DNA from: Lysobacterales bacterium
Lineage (GTDB): Bacteria; Pseudomonadota; Gammaproteobacteria; Xanthomonadales; SZUA-36
Length of the DNA stretch: 14,451 nt
Direction of reading: 5' to 3'
NCBI GenBank assembly: GCA_029287515.1
Contig: JARFQZ010000177.1
Span: forward strand, 1-14,451
In this document: positions 1-7,613 of the stretch, one piece after another
Numbering within the stretch: the stretch's first letter is position 1
Layout of the letters: every line of letters begins with the position of its first letter
Position numbers and translations under genes: made by a program
Notes under the pieces: model-generated
Told to the model about the DNA's origin: nothing
Databases searched by the model: none
What the model saw: only the letters and a program-made list of their open reading frames with translations

Positions 1-2964
1 ATTTCACCTTTCCCGGGCGCAGCGACTGGTTCCGGCGGGGAAATCCGGGACGAGGCTGCTACCGGCCGGGGCGCGCGTCCAAAGGCCGGTATCTGTGGAT
101 TCTCAGTGTCCCACCTGGACATTGCAGGGCTGGATTTTCCCTGGCGCCGTGATTTTGGCAAACCCGGAAGGATCGCCAGCCCGCTTGACATCATGGTCGA
201 AGGCCCGATCGGGGCAGCCTCGTTCAACAATGAATTTGGCCGGCCCGCCTTATGCGGCTATTTCCGCACCTTCGAACAGGATATCGGGGGTCACATCTGG
301 GGCTATCACAAACCCATCATGATTGCCGGCGGAATGGGAACGATCAGGGAACAGCATGTTGAGAAGCTCCCGCTCAAACCGGGTGCGCACGTGGTGGTCC
401 TGGGCGGGCCCGCCATGTTGATTGGACTCGGCGGAGGCGCTGCATCATCGGTTGGCAGCGGGCAAAGCATGGAAGACCTCGATTTCGCATCGGTTCAGCG
501 CGGCAATCCCGAAATGCAGCGGCGCTGCCAGGAAGTCATCGATGCGTGCTGGGCCCTGGGTCAAAACAACCCGGTACTCTCCATCCACGACGTGGGTGCG
601 GGTGGATTGTCGAACGCGTTGCCCGAACTGCTTGATGACGGGGGGCACGGAGGCAGGCTTGAATTACGCCTTGTGCCCAGTGCTGACTCGTCCATGTCAC
701 CGATGGAAATCTGGTGCAACGAATCCCAGGAACGCTACGTGCTGGCGATTGACCGCGACCGGCTGGCAACGTTCGAGTCCATGTGCCGGCGCGAGCGCTG
801 CCCGTTTGCCGTGCTGGGGGAAGCCACTGAAGTGCGCCAGCTCAGGCTGACCGATGATCTGCTGGGGCAGGACCCTGTAGACATGCCGCTGGAAGTGCTG
901 TTGGGTAAAGCGCCCAGGATGTCCCGAAACGCAGAACGCCTTTCCTTCCGCGGTGATGAGTTCAGCGGGTCGGACCTGGACACCGCAGAAGCCCTCAAGC
1001 GGGTTCTTCGATTCCCGGCCGTCGGCAGTAAATCATTCCTGATTACGATTGGCGACCGAAGCGTTGGCGGGCTGGTGACCCGTGACCAGATGATCGGGCC
1101 CTGGCAGGTTCCGGTAGGAGATGCCGCGGTGACACTCAGCTCCTACAGCGGCGATACGGGTGAAGCCATGGCCATGGGTGAAAGGACGCCATTGGCCGTT
1201 CTGAACGCGCCGGCGTCGGGGCGCATGGCCATCGCCGAGGCGGTTACGAATATTGCCTCGGCCGCCATCAGCGACATTTCGCAAATACGCCTTTCGGCCA
1301 ACTGGATGGCCGCAGCGGGGGAACCCGGCCAGGATGCCGCGTTGTTCGACACCGTCCGCGCGGTAGGCCTGGAGCTTTGCCCCGAGCTTGGCATTGCCAT
1401 CCCGGTCGGAAAGGATTCCCTTTCGATGAAAACCGTCTGGCAGGACGAGACAGGTGAAAAACGCATGCTGGCCCCGGTGTCGCTGATCGTTTCTGCTTTT
1501 GCACCGGTCACCGACGTTCACCGGACACTGACACCCCAGCTGAACACGAGTGACGAAAACTCCCGGCTGTTGCTGATCGACCTGGGTAACGGCCGCAATC
1601 GCCTGGGCGGTTCGGTCATGGCGCAGGTCCACGGGCAGTTTGGTGACGAGGTGCCGGATCTGGACAGGCCGCAACAATTGAAACAGTTCTTCAATGCATT
1701 GCAGGCGCTGAATTCCGCCGGACAGGTCCAGGCCTACCACGACCGCTCGGACGGCGGGCTGGCGGCCACCTTGTGCGAAATGGCCTTTGCGTCGCATTGC
1801 GGGCTTCAACTGGCGCCGGACATACCGCCCGGCAAGCTCAACGCGTTCCTGTTCGCTGAAGAGCCGGGCGCGGTCATCCAGGTGCTTGAATGCCACCTGG
1901 ACGAAGTCATTTCCAGGTTGACCGCAGCTGGCATCGGTGACCTGGTGACAGACCTCGGCAGCCCCGTTGCAGGTGACTTTCTGAGGATCGAATACGACGG
2001 CACGACGCTGTTGGAAGAACGATTACCCGAACTGCAGGCGCTATGGTCTGAAACCAGCCATGCCGTCCAGAGGCTGCGGGATCATCCGGAGTGCGCGGAC
2101 CAGGAACTGGAGTCAGTGGTGAACTGGAGTCTTCCCGGCATGCAGCCCGCACTGACGTTCAACACGGCTGAGAATCCGGCAGCGCCGGCGATTGCCGGCA
2201 GCGCCCGGCCTGCTGTTGCGATATTGAGGGAGCAGGGTGTCAACGGGCACGTGGAAATGGCCGCGGCTTTCGACCTCGCGGGTTTTGATGCAACCGATGT
2301 TCACATGTCTGATCTTGCCGAAGGCCGCAGAAACCTCGATTCCTTTGCCGGTATAGTCGCTTGTGGCGGTTTTTCATACGGAGACGTGCTGGGTGCCGGC
2401 CGCGGTTGGGCAAAATCGATATTGTTCCACGAGGATTTGCGTCAACAGTTCTGGCGATTTTTCAATGACGGCAATAAATTCGCCCTCGGTGTTTGCAACG
2501 GATGCCAGGTGCTTTCAGCGCTGCGGGACCTGATACCGGGCGCCGATGGCTGGCCGGATTTCATCGGCAACCGGTCTGAGCAATTCGAGGGGCGCTTCAA
2601 CCTGGTCAGGATTGAAGAGTCACCTTCCGTTCTGCTGGACGGCATGGCGGGTTCCCTGATCCCGGTTGTCACCGCACATGGTGAAGGCAGGGCGGATTTC
2701 CCGGGTCCCCTGTCGAACGAGGGCCTGATCGCATTGCGATACGTTGACAACCAGGGTGCAGCCACAGAACACTACCCGGAAAACCCGAACGGATCGCCTC
2801 TTGGAATCACCGGGCTCAGTAATACGGATGGGCGTGTAACGATCATGATGCCGCATCCGGAAAGGACCTTAAGAGGCGTCAACTTTTCGTGGGCCCCGCC
2901 GGAATGGGGTGATGAGTCACCCTGGCGAAGAATGTTTTTGAATGCCCGTAAATGGGTGGGATGA
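1..2964 (+). CDS. purL: Phosphoribosylformylglycinamidine synthase (FGAM synthase), 5' end missing
   Basis: Fourth step of de novo purine synthesis: it converts FGAR to FGAM using ATP and glutamine in the cytoplasm. The frame is open from base 1 with no start codon. The first residues (ISPFPGAATGSGGEIRDE) match the conserved stretch that follows THNHPTA in large PurL, so about 300 N-terminal residues lie upstream of the window; 987 residues remain of a family size near 1,300. Visible landmarks, numbered from base 1: the AIRS-type synthetase motifs GAGGLSNA, SVGGLVTRDQMIGPWQ, IPVGKDSLSMKT and DRSDGGLA; then an Ala/Pro-rich linker; then a class I glutamine amidotransferase domain with GGFSYGDVLGAG, the nucleophile Cys832 in GVCNGCQ, and His952 and Glu954 in PHPE. 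The single-chain form with fused glutaminase is typical of Gammaproteobacteria. The ATG at 106 is internal and is not the real start. The frame is intact, and identity is effectively certain. Confidence 0.97.
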   Translation: MSPFPGAATGSGGEIRDEAATGRGARPKAGICGFSVSHLDIAGLDFPWRRDFGKPGRIASPLDIMVEGPIGAASFNNEFGRPALCGYFRTFEQDIGGHIWGYHKPIMIAGGMGTIREQHVEKLPLKPGAHVVVLGGPAMLIGLGGGAASSVGSGQSMEDLDFASVQRGNPEMQRRCQEVIDACWALGQNNPVLSIHDVGAGGLSNALPELLDDGGHGGRLELRLVPSADSSMSPMEIWCNESQERYVLAIDRDRLATFESMCRRERCPFAVLGEATEVRQLRLTDDLLGQDPVDMPLEVLLGKAPRMSRNAERLSFRGDEFSGSDLDTAEALKRVLRFPAVGSKSFLITIGDRSVGGLVTRDQMIGPWQVPVGDAAVTLSSYSGDTGEAMAMGERTPLAVLNAPASGRMAIAEAVTNIASAAISDISQIRLSANWMAAAGEPGQDAALFDTVRAVGLELCPELGIAIPVGKDSLSMKTVWQDETGEKRMLAPVSLIVSAFAPVTDVHRTLTPQLNTSDENSRLLLIDLGNGRNRLGGSVMAQVHGQFGDEVPDLDRPQQLKQFFNALQALNSAGQVQAYHDRSDGGLAATLCEMAFASHCGLQLAPDIPPGKLNAFLFAEEPGAVIQVLECHLDEVISRLTAAGIGDLVTDLGSPVAGDFLRIEYDGTTLLEERLPELQALWSETSHAVQRLRDHPECADQELESVVNWSLPGMQPALTFNTAENPAAPAIAGSARPAVAILREQGVNGHVEMAAAFDLAGFDATDVHMSDLAEGRRNLDSFAGIVACGGFSYGDVLGAGRGWAKSILFHEDLRQQFWRFFNDGNKFALGVCNGCQVLSALRDLIPGADGWPDFIGNRSEQFEGRFNLVRIEESPSVLLDGMAGSLIPVVTAHGEGRADFPGPLSNEGLIALRYVDNQGAATEHYPENPNGSPLGITGLSNTDGRVTIMMPHPERTLRGVNFSWAPPEWGDESPWRRMFLNARKWVG

Positions 2965-2967
2965 TCA

Positions 2968-3606
2968 ATGACCGAACACCATGACAAAGAAGAGCTGAAG
3001 CTGAGCGAACTGCTGATCCTCGCATCGATGTGGATGCTGTTCGGCTTCATGTTGTGGTTTTACCTTTCGGCCTTTCACGGGGCGCCTGCGCGCATTGCCG
3101 CCGATGCCATTCTGAGCCATGTTCTGGGGGATGATTTCCACCGGATCATCGTTGAACCCAACCAGCACTTTCTCTTCCAGGTGGAGACGACCATCCAGTT
3201 CACTTTCAAAGATGGCACAACAGATGCGCTGGGCTTCGTGATCAATCCCCTGATTTTCAGTTACGGCCTGCCCCTGTTGTTTGGCCTTGTCATGGGGTCG
3301 GATGTCAGCTGGCTGAGAAAATTTGTCATTATGCTGATCGGGTACACTGTGATTACGGGTGTTCAGATCTGGGGTGTCGTGTGGGAATCACTCAAGATGC
3401 TGGCTTTCAATTTCGGTGAGCAAACCCATGCGATCGTCATGTCTCATGGCGTATCTGACGCATCCATTGCCCTCGGTTACCAGCTGGGTACGCTGATTTT
3501 TCCGGCACTGGCTCCGATCTTTGTCTGGGTGCTCACCAACCGGCCTCTTGTTGAGCAATTCGTGGGCTGGCGGCTGGACCAGTTACAGGAAAAGCGGAAC
3601 CGATAA
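2968..3606 (+). CDS. Four-helix inner-membrane protein, probable exosortase H-associated membrane protein
   Basis: A 212-residue protein with no catalytic motif that I recognise. Hydrophobic segments lie near residues 12-34, 90-110, 116-138 and 166-190. A roughly 50-residue hydrophilic loop after the first segment is probably periplasmic (VEPNQHFLFQVETTIQFTF). The C-terminus is short and charged. The pattern of a first helix, then a loop, then VINPLIFSYGLPLLFGLVM, then TGVQIWGVVWESLKMLAF, then ALGYQLGTLIFPALAP, then an NRP turn matches my memory of the exosortase H-associated membrane protein family, which accompanies the XrtH/IPTL-CTERM protein-sorting system. That assignment rests on recalled motifs, not a search. 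The ATG is three bases past the purL stop, with a GGGTGGGA purine run at 2954-2961 as the likely ribosome binding site, so it is probably co-transcribed with purL and translationally coupled. No exosortase gene is in the window. It could instead be a family of unknown function. Confidence 0.55.
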   Translation: MTEHHDKEELKLSELLILASMWMLFGFMLWFYLSAFHGAPARIAADAILSHVLGDDFHRIIVEPNQHFLFQVETTIQFTFKDGTTDALGFVINPLIFSYGLPLLFGLVMGSDVSWLRKFVIMLIGYTVITGVQIWGVVWESLKMLAFNFGEQTHAIVMSHGVSDASIALGYQLGTLIFPALAPIFVWVLTNRPLVEQFVGWRLDQLQEKRNR

Positions 3607-3688
3607 ATCTTACGGGTGTCTGTGCTGAAGGACCGTTTATTCGGTACCCTATCATGGCAACCACGTTAAACAGGCAGGATGTAACCAG
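3607..3688 (+). promoter_or_regulatory. 82-bp spacer before the T2SS operon; weak promoter candidate
   Basis: This is the only gap of any size in the window and the natural place for the operon promoter. TATCAT at 3650-3655 matches five of six bases of a sigma-70 -10 box, but the best upstream -35 candidate (CTGAAG at 3625-3630, 19-bp spacing) matches only three of six. No convincing terminator hairpin follows the preceding gene, so read-through from purL remains possible. AGGA at 3676-3679 is a good ribosome binding site, nine bases before the GTG start of gspE. Confidence 0.3.
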
Positions 3689-5428
3689 GTGCATACAGGC
3701 GAAGAAACTTTAGAACTTGAACCTTCAGACGAGGCCACAGTAGCCAGCCTGAATGATCCGCTCTGTGAGTTTCTGCTTGAAAAGGAGCGGTTGAAAGCCA
3801 ACGACCTGAGGCGGGCTGTCAGCTACCAGGAACAGCACGGCGGAGAACTCGTTACATTACTGGTGCGGCTGGGCCTGGTTTCCGAAAGGGATGTGGCCGA
3901 GGCAGAAGCCGCCTTGCTCGAGTTACCCCTGGTGCGCACCGCCGATCTGCCTGATGAAGCGCCGGAATTGCCCGGGGTTTCAGTCAGGTACCTGAAGCAG
4001 AACCTGATATTACCCATCGAGGAAGCCAACGGCGATTTGACCGTGGTCATGGCTAATCCACGTGACGCCTTTGCCCGCAAAGCGCTGTCCATGGCAAGCG
4101 GTAAAAACATCATCCCTCGGGTAGGGATCGCTTCCGAGATCGAGAATGGAATCGAGAAGCTGCTGGGCGGGGGTCGCAGCGCCATGGGCCAGATTGTCGA
4201 GAGCCTCGGTGGCGAGGACGAGAACGATCTGGAAGACGTTGAACATTTGCGTGACCTTGCGTCCGAGGCGCCCGTTATCCGGCTTGTCAACCTGATCATG
4301 CAAAGGGCCGTTGAAGGCCGGGCATCCGATATCCACATCGAGCCTTTCGAGAACCGGCTCAAAGTGCGGTATCGCATCGATGGCGTGTTGCAGGAGGTCG
4401 AGGCGCCGCCGGCCAAATCCACGGCAGCCGTGATCAGCCGAATCAAGATCATGGCGAAACTGAACATCGCCGAGCGCCGATTACCGCAGGACGGCCGTAT
4501 CATGCACCGTGTGGGGGGAAAGGAACTGGACCTTCGTGTATCAACCGTTCCAACCTCGCATGGCGAGAGCGTGGTCATGCGTATCCTGGACCGGGAAAGC
4601 GTGGTGCTGGATTTCGATTCCCTCGGATTCGACGACAAGATCAGGTCGGGTTTCGTCAAGCAGCTTGAAATGCCTCACGGAATCATCCTGGTCACCGGGC
4701 CAACCGGTTCCGGTAAGACAACCACCCTGTACACCGCGCTCAGCGCACTCAACACGCCGGAAAGAAAAATCATCACGGTCGAGGACCCGGTGGAGTACCA
4801 ATTGGAAGGGATCAACCAGATCCAGGCCAAGTCATCCATCGGGCTGGACTTCGCACATGCCCTGAGGTCGATCGTGCGACAGGACCCAGACGTTATCATG
4901 ATCGGTGAAATGCGTGACCTGGAAACGGCAAGAATCGCCATCCAGTCGGCACTCACGGGCCACCTGGTTCTTTCCACCATTCATACCAACGACGCGGCGG
5001 GTGGTGTGACCCGCATGCTTGATATGGGTGTGGAGGATTACTTGTTGACCTCGACCGTCAACGCAATCCTGGCGCAGCGCCTGGTTCGGACGCTCGATCC
5101 TCAGAGCAGGGAGCCTTATGAGGTGCTGCCCGAGCTCGCCCAGGAACTGGGCCTGCCCGAGCTGGACGGGGGGCGGAACTACCAGTTTTACCGTCCCGTG
5201 GCGAGCCCTGAAAACCCGACGGGTTACCGGGGTCGGACGTCGATTCTTGAATTGCTTGAAATGTCGGACCCCGTTCGCCGGCTTGTCATGCAGCACGCTA
5301 CCTCTGGTGAACTGCAGGACCAGGCGGTCAGCGAAGGTATGAGGACCATGTACCAGGACGGTCTGCTCAAATGCCAGACGGGCGTTACGACGCTGGACGA
5401 AATCCTGAGAGTGACGCAGGAAGCCTGA
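3689..5428 (+). CDS. gspE: Type II secretion ATPase GspE (variant without the zinc tetracysteine motif)
   Basis: A hexameric cytoplasmic ATPase that powers pseudopilus assembly; it docks on GspL and GspF. The protein has 579 residues. An N-terminal GspE/MshE-type domain (about 20-165) is followed by an acidic linker (EDENDLEDVE) and the catalytic domain, which begins at EAPVIRLVNLIM and includes RASDIHIEP. Walker A is GPTGSGKTT at 337-345 (Lys343), the Asp box is VEDPVEY, Walker B is DPDVIMIGEMRD at 399-410, and the His box is GHLVLSTIHTND at 424-435. The canonical CxxC...CxxC zinc motif between LAQRLVRTL and TGYRGR is absent: the aligned positions are Asp470, Ser473, Ala505 and Glu508. The ATPase motifs are intact, so the enzyme should be functional. 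The start is GTG 3689, with AGGA at 3676-3679; an in-frame stop at 3626 and no other nearby start codon support it. The stop shares one base with the gspF ATG (TGATG). Alternatives are PilB or MshE, but the pseudopilin neighbours favour GspE. Confidence 0.96.
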   Translation: MHTGEETLELEPSDEATVASLNDPLCEFLLEKERLKANDLRRAVSYQEQHGGELVTLLVRLGLVSERDVAEAEAALLELPLVRTADLPDEAPELPGVSVRYLKQNLILPIEEANGDLTVVMANPRDAFARKALSMASGKNIIPRVGIASEIENGIEKLLGGGRSAMGQIVESLGGEDENDLEDVEHLRDLASEAPVIRLVNLIMQRAVEGRASDIHIEPFENRLKVRYRIDGVLQEVEAPPAKSTAAVISRIKIMAKLNIAERRLPQDGRIMHRVGGKELDLRVSTVPTSHGESVVMRILDRESVVLDFDSLGFDDKIRSGFVKQLEMPHGIILVTGPTGSGKTTTLYTALSALNTPERKIITVEDPVEYQLEGINQIQAKSSIGLDFAHALRSIVRQDPDVIMIGEMRDLETARIAIQSALTGHLVLSTIHTNDAAGGVTRMLDMGVEDYLLTSTVNAILAQRLVRTLDPQSREPYEVLPELAQELGLPELDGGRNYQFYRPVASPENPTGYRGRTSILELLEMSDPVRRLVMQHATSGELQDQAVSEGMRTMYQDGLLKCQTGVTTLDEILRVTQEA

Positions 5429-6642
5429 TGCCTCTTTTTGAATACAAGGCCGTTGCACCCAGTGGCGAAACCGTCCAGGGCACGATGGAAGCCGCTTCGC
5501 TGGACATGGTTGTGCTGAAGCTACAGGAAGCGGGCAATGTGCCGCTGCATGCCCGGGAATCCGGCTCCGGCGGTTTCGGCCTGTCTGCACTTCGTATGGG
5601 CCGCCGGGGCATGAATGCCCGGGAGGTGGGTGAATTTACACAGCAATTATCCACCTTGCTGGTTGCCGGCCTGCCGCTGGACCGTTCACTTCAGGTTATG
5701 CAGGAGCTTTCCGAAAATGAACGCGTCAAGCGAACCGTTACTGAAATCCGGGACAAGGTCAGGGAAGGCGGCAGCCTGTCTGATGCGCTGGAGGAGCAGC
5801 ACGGTGCATTCAACCGGCTGTTTGTGAACATGGTGCGTGCCGGCGAAGTGGGCGGCACGCTGGACGTCACCCTGACGCGGTTGACCGATTACCTGGAACG
5901 CTCAAGGGAACTCAAAGACAGTATCGTTTCGGCGTTGATTTACCCGATCCTGCTGCTGGTGCTGGCCGCCGGTTCCCTGATCCTGCTGCTGGTGTACGTT
6001 ATTCCGCAGTTTACGCCCATATTCGAGGAACTGGGTGGCGACCTTCCATTCATCACCAAGCTGGTGCTGGGCGCCGGCTCCATCCTGCAGAATTTCTGGT
6101 GGGCTATCGTGCTGGTAACCACGCTTGTCGTGGTGCAGTTCCGTCGTATGCTGGCCGATCCGGAGAAAAGGTTCGCCTGGGACGGGCGCGTCCTGTCCAT
6201 GCGCTGGGTGGGTGATCTGGTTGGCAAAATTGAAATTGCCCGGCTGAGCCGCACCCTGGGTACGCTGCTGACCAACGGTGTGCCGCTGCTGGGGGCACTT
6301 TCCATTGCGCGCAATGTCTTAAGCAATACGGTCTTGCGAAAAGATGTCAGCGATGCGGCGCGGGAGGTCAAGACCGGGGGCGGACTGGCACACAACCTCG
6401 CCAAGGGCGGGCGGTTTCCGCGGCTGGCGCTGCAGATGATGAGCGTCGGCGAGGAAACAGGACAGCTGGATACGATGTTGATGAAAGTATCTGACACATA
6501 CGATCTGGAAGTGCGCAACACCATCGACCGCCTGCTGTCGGTATTCACGCCGGTCATCACCTTGTTTCTGGCGGTTCTGATCGGCACCATCGTGCTGTCG
6601 GTGTTGGTTGCGATATTGAGTATCAATGACCTTGTTGGCTAA
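5428..6642 (+). CDS. gspF: Type II secretion inner-membrane platform protein GspF
   Basis: Polytopic inner-membrane platform protein, thought to couple ATP hydrolysis by GspE to insertion of pseudopilin subunits. The protein has 404 residues, the normal family length. It opens with the characteristic MPLFEYKAVAPSGE. The first T2SSF domain spans about 70-193 (FTQQLSTLLVAGLPLDRSL...MVRAGEVGGTLD) and the second about 272-394 (LSRTLGTLLTNGVPLLGAL...MSVGEETGQLD). Membrane helices lie near 169-193, 222-240 and 373-397. The frame stays open upstream to an ATG at 5371, but the start at 5428 is preferred: it gives the conserved N-terminus, has AGGAAG at 5418-5423, and overlaps the gspE stop by one base, implying translational coupling. 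Confidence 0.96.
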   Translation: MPLFEYKAVAPSGETVQGTMEAASLDMVVLKLQEAGNVPLHARESGSGGFGLSALRMGRRGMNAREVGEFTQQLSTLLVAGLPLDRSLQVMQELSENERVKRTVTEIRDKVREGGSLSDALEEQHGAFNRLFVNMVRAGEVGGTLDVTLTRLTDYLERSRELKDSIVSALIYPILLLVLAAGSLILLLVYVIPQFTPIFEELGGDLPFITKLVLGAGSILQNFWWAIVLVTTLVVVQFRRMLADPEKRFAWDGRVLSMRWVGDLVGKIEIARLSRTLGTLLTNGVPLLGALSIARNVLSNTVLRKDVSDAAREVKTGGGLAHNLAKGGRFPRLALQMMSVGEETGQLDTMLMKVSDTYDLEVRNTIDRLLSVFTPVITLFLAVLIGTIVLSVLVAILSINDLVG

Positions 6643-6670
6643 TCTCTGTGAAGCCAGGAAAGCTGGACAA

Positions 6671-6676
6671 AAGGAA
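6671..6676 (+). promoter_or_regulatory. Ribosome binding site that decides the gspG start
   Basis: AAGGAA lies nine bases before the ATG at 6686. This favours 6686 over an upstream ATG at 6626, which would overlap gspF and give an implausibly long prepilin leader, and over ATG 6701, which lacks a well-spaced site. Confidence 0.55.
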
Positions 6677-6685
6677 TCTGAGGAA

Positions 6686-7120
6686 ATGAAAGTGAACAGG
6701 ATGAAAATCAAAAAAGTAAAACGCACTTCACGTGGATTTACGCTGGTGGAACTGTTGCTGGTGCTGGTCATTCTGGCGCTGATTGGCGGGCTGGTTCTGC
6801 CTGGAATTATCGGCAAGGCCGAGGGTGCGAAGGTCAAGGCAGCCGGATCGCAGATCAACCGCCTCTCAATGGCGGTTGAAAGTTTTTACCTTGACACCGG
6901 AACGACCCCGGACAACCTTTCCGAGCTGGTGGGCGAATCCAGTGATGTCGACGGCTGGAACGGGCCCTATGTAAAGAAATCAAGTCTCAAGGACCCCTGG
7001 GGCAGGGAATACATCTACACCTACCCCGGTGAGCACGGTGATTTCGATATTTATTCCCTCGGCGCCGATGGGCAACCGGGTGGCGAAGGTAAAAATGCGG
7101 ACATAAACAGCTGGGAGTGA
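6686..7120 (+). CDS. gspG: Major pseudopilin GspG
   Basis: Main structural subunit of the periplasmic T2SS pseudopilus; it is processed and N-methylated by a prepilin peptidase encoded outside the window. The precursor has 144 residues. A strongly basic 17-residue leader (MKVNRMKIKKVKRTSRG) precedes the cleavage site G|FTLVE, with the conserved Glu at mature position 5 and Pro at position 22. A hydrophobic helix of about 20 residues follows (LLLVLVILALIGGLVLPG). The C-terminal globular part carries the GspG signatures DPWGREYIYTYPGEHGDFDI and SLGADGQPGGEG, which belong to the calcium-binding loop region of the family. The leader is longer than the usual 6-12 residues; starting at ATG 6701 would shorten it to 12. 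A 43-base gap follows gspF, a wider spacing than elsewhere in the operon, consistent with an independent ribosome binding site for this abundant subunit. Confidence 0.96.
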   Translation: MKVNRMKIKKVKRTSRGFTLVELLLVLVILALIGGLVLPGIIGKAEGAKVKAAGSQINRLSMAVESFYLDTGTTPDNLSELVGESSDVDGWNGPYVKKSSLKDPWGREYIYTYPGEHGDFDIYSLGADGQPGGEGKNADINSWE

Positions 7121-7156
7121 TTCCGGCTGACCGGCCGCGCAAAGGGGCGGTATGAA
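7121..7156 (+). promoter_or_regulatory. gspG-gspH spacer with small competing hairpins
   Basis: In this 36-base gap, CGGCT (7124-7128) can pair with GGCCG (7133-7137) around the loop GACC, using one G-U pair. Alternatively CCGC (7135-7138) can pair with GCGG (7147-7150), which would cover the purine-rich GGGGCGG at 7144-7150, the only plausible gspH ribosome binding site. Both stems are short, so any role in damping expression downstream of the major pseudopilin is inference. Confidence 0.25.
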
Positions 7157-7612
7157 ATGATGCATCCAAGGTCCGCAAAGGGTTTTACGCTGGTCGAAGT
7201 GATCGTGGTCCTGGTTATCATTTCCTTTGCGCTGGCGCTTGTCGGAACTTCTATTTCCCGAAATATCAGCGGCGCTGAAATGAGGACCGCGGCGAGGAAG
7301 GTTGCCGCGTCGCTGCGTTATACCCGCACCAAGGCTATTTTGTCGAAATCGCAGCAGGTTTTTGTAGTCGACACCGAAGCGCTGACCTACCTCGCGCCCG
7401 AACGCCCCGAAGAGAAATTACCCGAAGGCATGAAAATTGAACTCAACACGGCCCGTTCCGAACTGACTTCAGAAACGGCCGGCGGTATTCGTTTTTATCC
7501 CGATGGCGGCTCGACGGGGGGTAACGTCCGCCTCGAGGCAAATGGCCGGATCTACACAGTGAATGTGGCCTGGTTGACGGGAGAGGCGTCCGTGGAACGC
7601 CTGGACGACTGA
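7157..7612 (+). CDS. gspH: Minor pseudopilin GspH
   Basis: Minor pseudopilin that joins the pseudopilus near its tip, linking the I-J-K tip complex to the GspG shaft. The precursor has 151 residues. The leader MMHPRSAKG is cut before FTLVEVIVVLVII, with Glu at mature position 5. The segment AARKVAASLRYTRTKAILSKSQ is the usual GspH post-helix region, and GGIRFYPDGGSTGG is the family's hallmark loop (generally FxPDGSSxGG). The start could be ATG 7157 or ATG 7160; they differ by one Met and neither changes the mature protein. The purine-rich GGGGCGG at 7144-7150 is the probable ribosome binding site. FimT-type minor pilins share the fold, but the position between gspG and gspI settles the assignment. 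Confidence 0.92.
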   Translation: MMHPRSAKGFTLVEVIVVLVIISFALALVGTSISRNISGAEMRTAARKVAASLRYTRTKAILSKSQQVFVVDTEALTYLAPERPEEKLPEGMKIELNTARSELTSETAGGIRFYPDGGSTGGNVRLEANGRIYTVNVAWLTGEASVERLDD

Positions 7613-7613
7613 A

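Noticed and set aside
1033..1896. Long open frame of 287 codons on the minus strand inside purL
   Set aside because: It lies opposite an intact, strongly conserved purL frame. Its translation is rich in Arg, Gln and His with no recognisable motif, which is typical antisense shadow in GC-rich DNA.
2176..2205. 11-bp direct repeat CCGGCAGCGCC spaced by 8 bp inside purL
   Set aside because: It falls in the Ala/Pro-rich interdomain linker and is explained by GCC/GCG-rich codons; not evidence of a mobile or regulatory repeat.
3655..3670. Sigma-54-like TGGCA...TT element upstream of gspE
   Set aside because: The -24-like TGGCA is present, but the essential GC of the -12 element is replaced by AA, so it does not qualify.
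3654..3713. Short + strand open frame (19 codons, starting ATG GCA ACC) overlapping the gspE start
   Set aside because: Too short, no good ribosome binding site and no recognisable peptide. Its overlap with the gspE start looks coincidental, though a leader-peptide role cannot be excluded.
3823..4659. Minus-strand open frame of 278 codons opposite gspE
   Set aside because: Ser/Arg-rich low-complexity translation opposite a conserved ATPase. No family resemblance.
5371..5427. Upstream extension of gspF starting at ATG 5371
   Set aside because: It would add 19 residues unlike any GspF N-terminus and deeply overlap gspE. ATG 5428 gives the conserved MPLFEYKA start with a good ribosome binding site.
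4832..5590. Minus-strand open frame of 252 codons across the gspE/gspF junction
   Set aside because: Shadow of two real genes; the translation is compositionally biased and has no motif.
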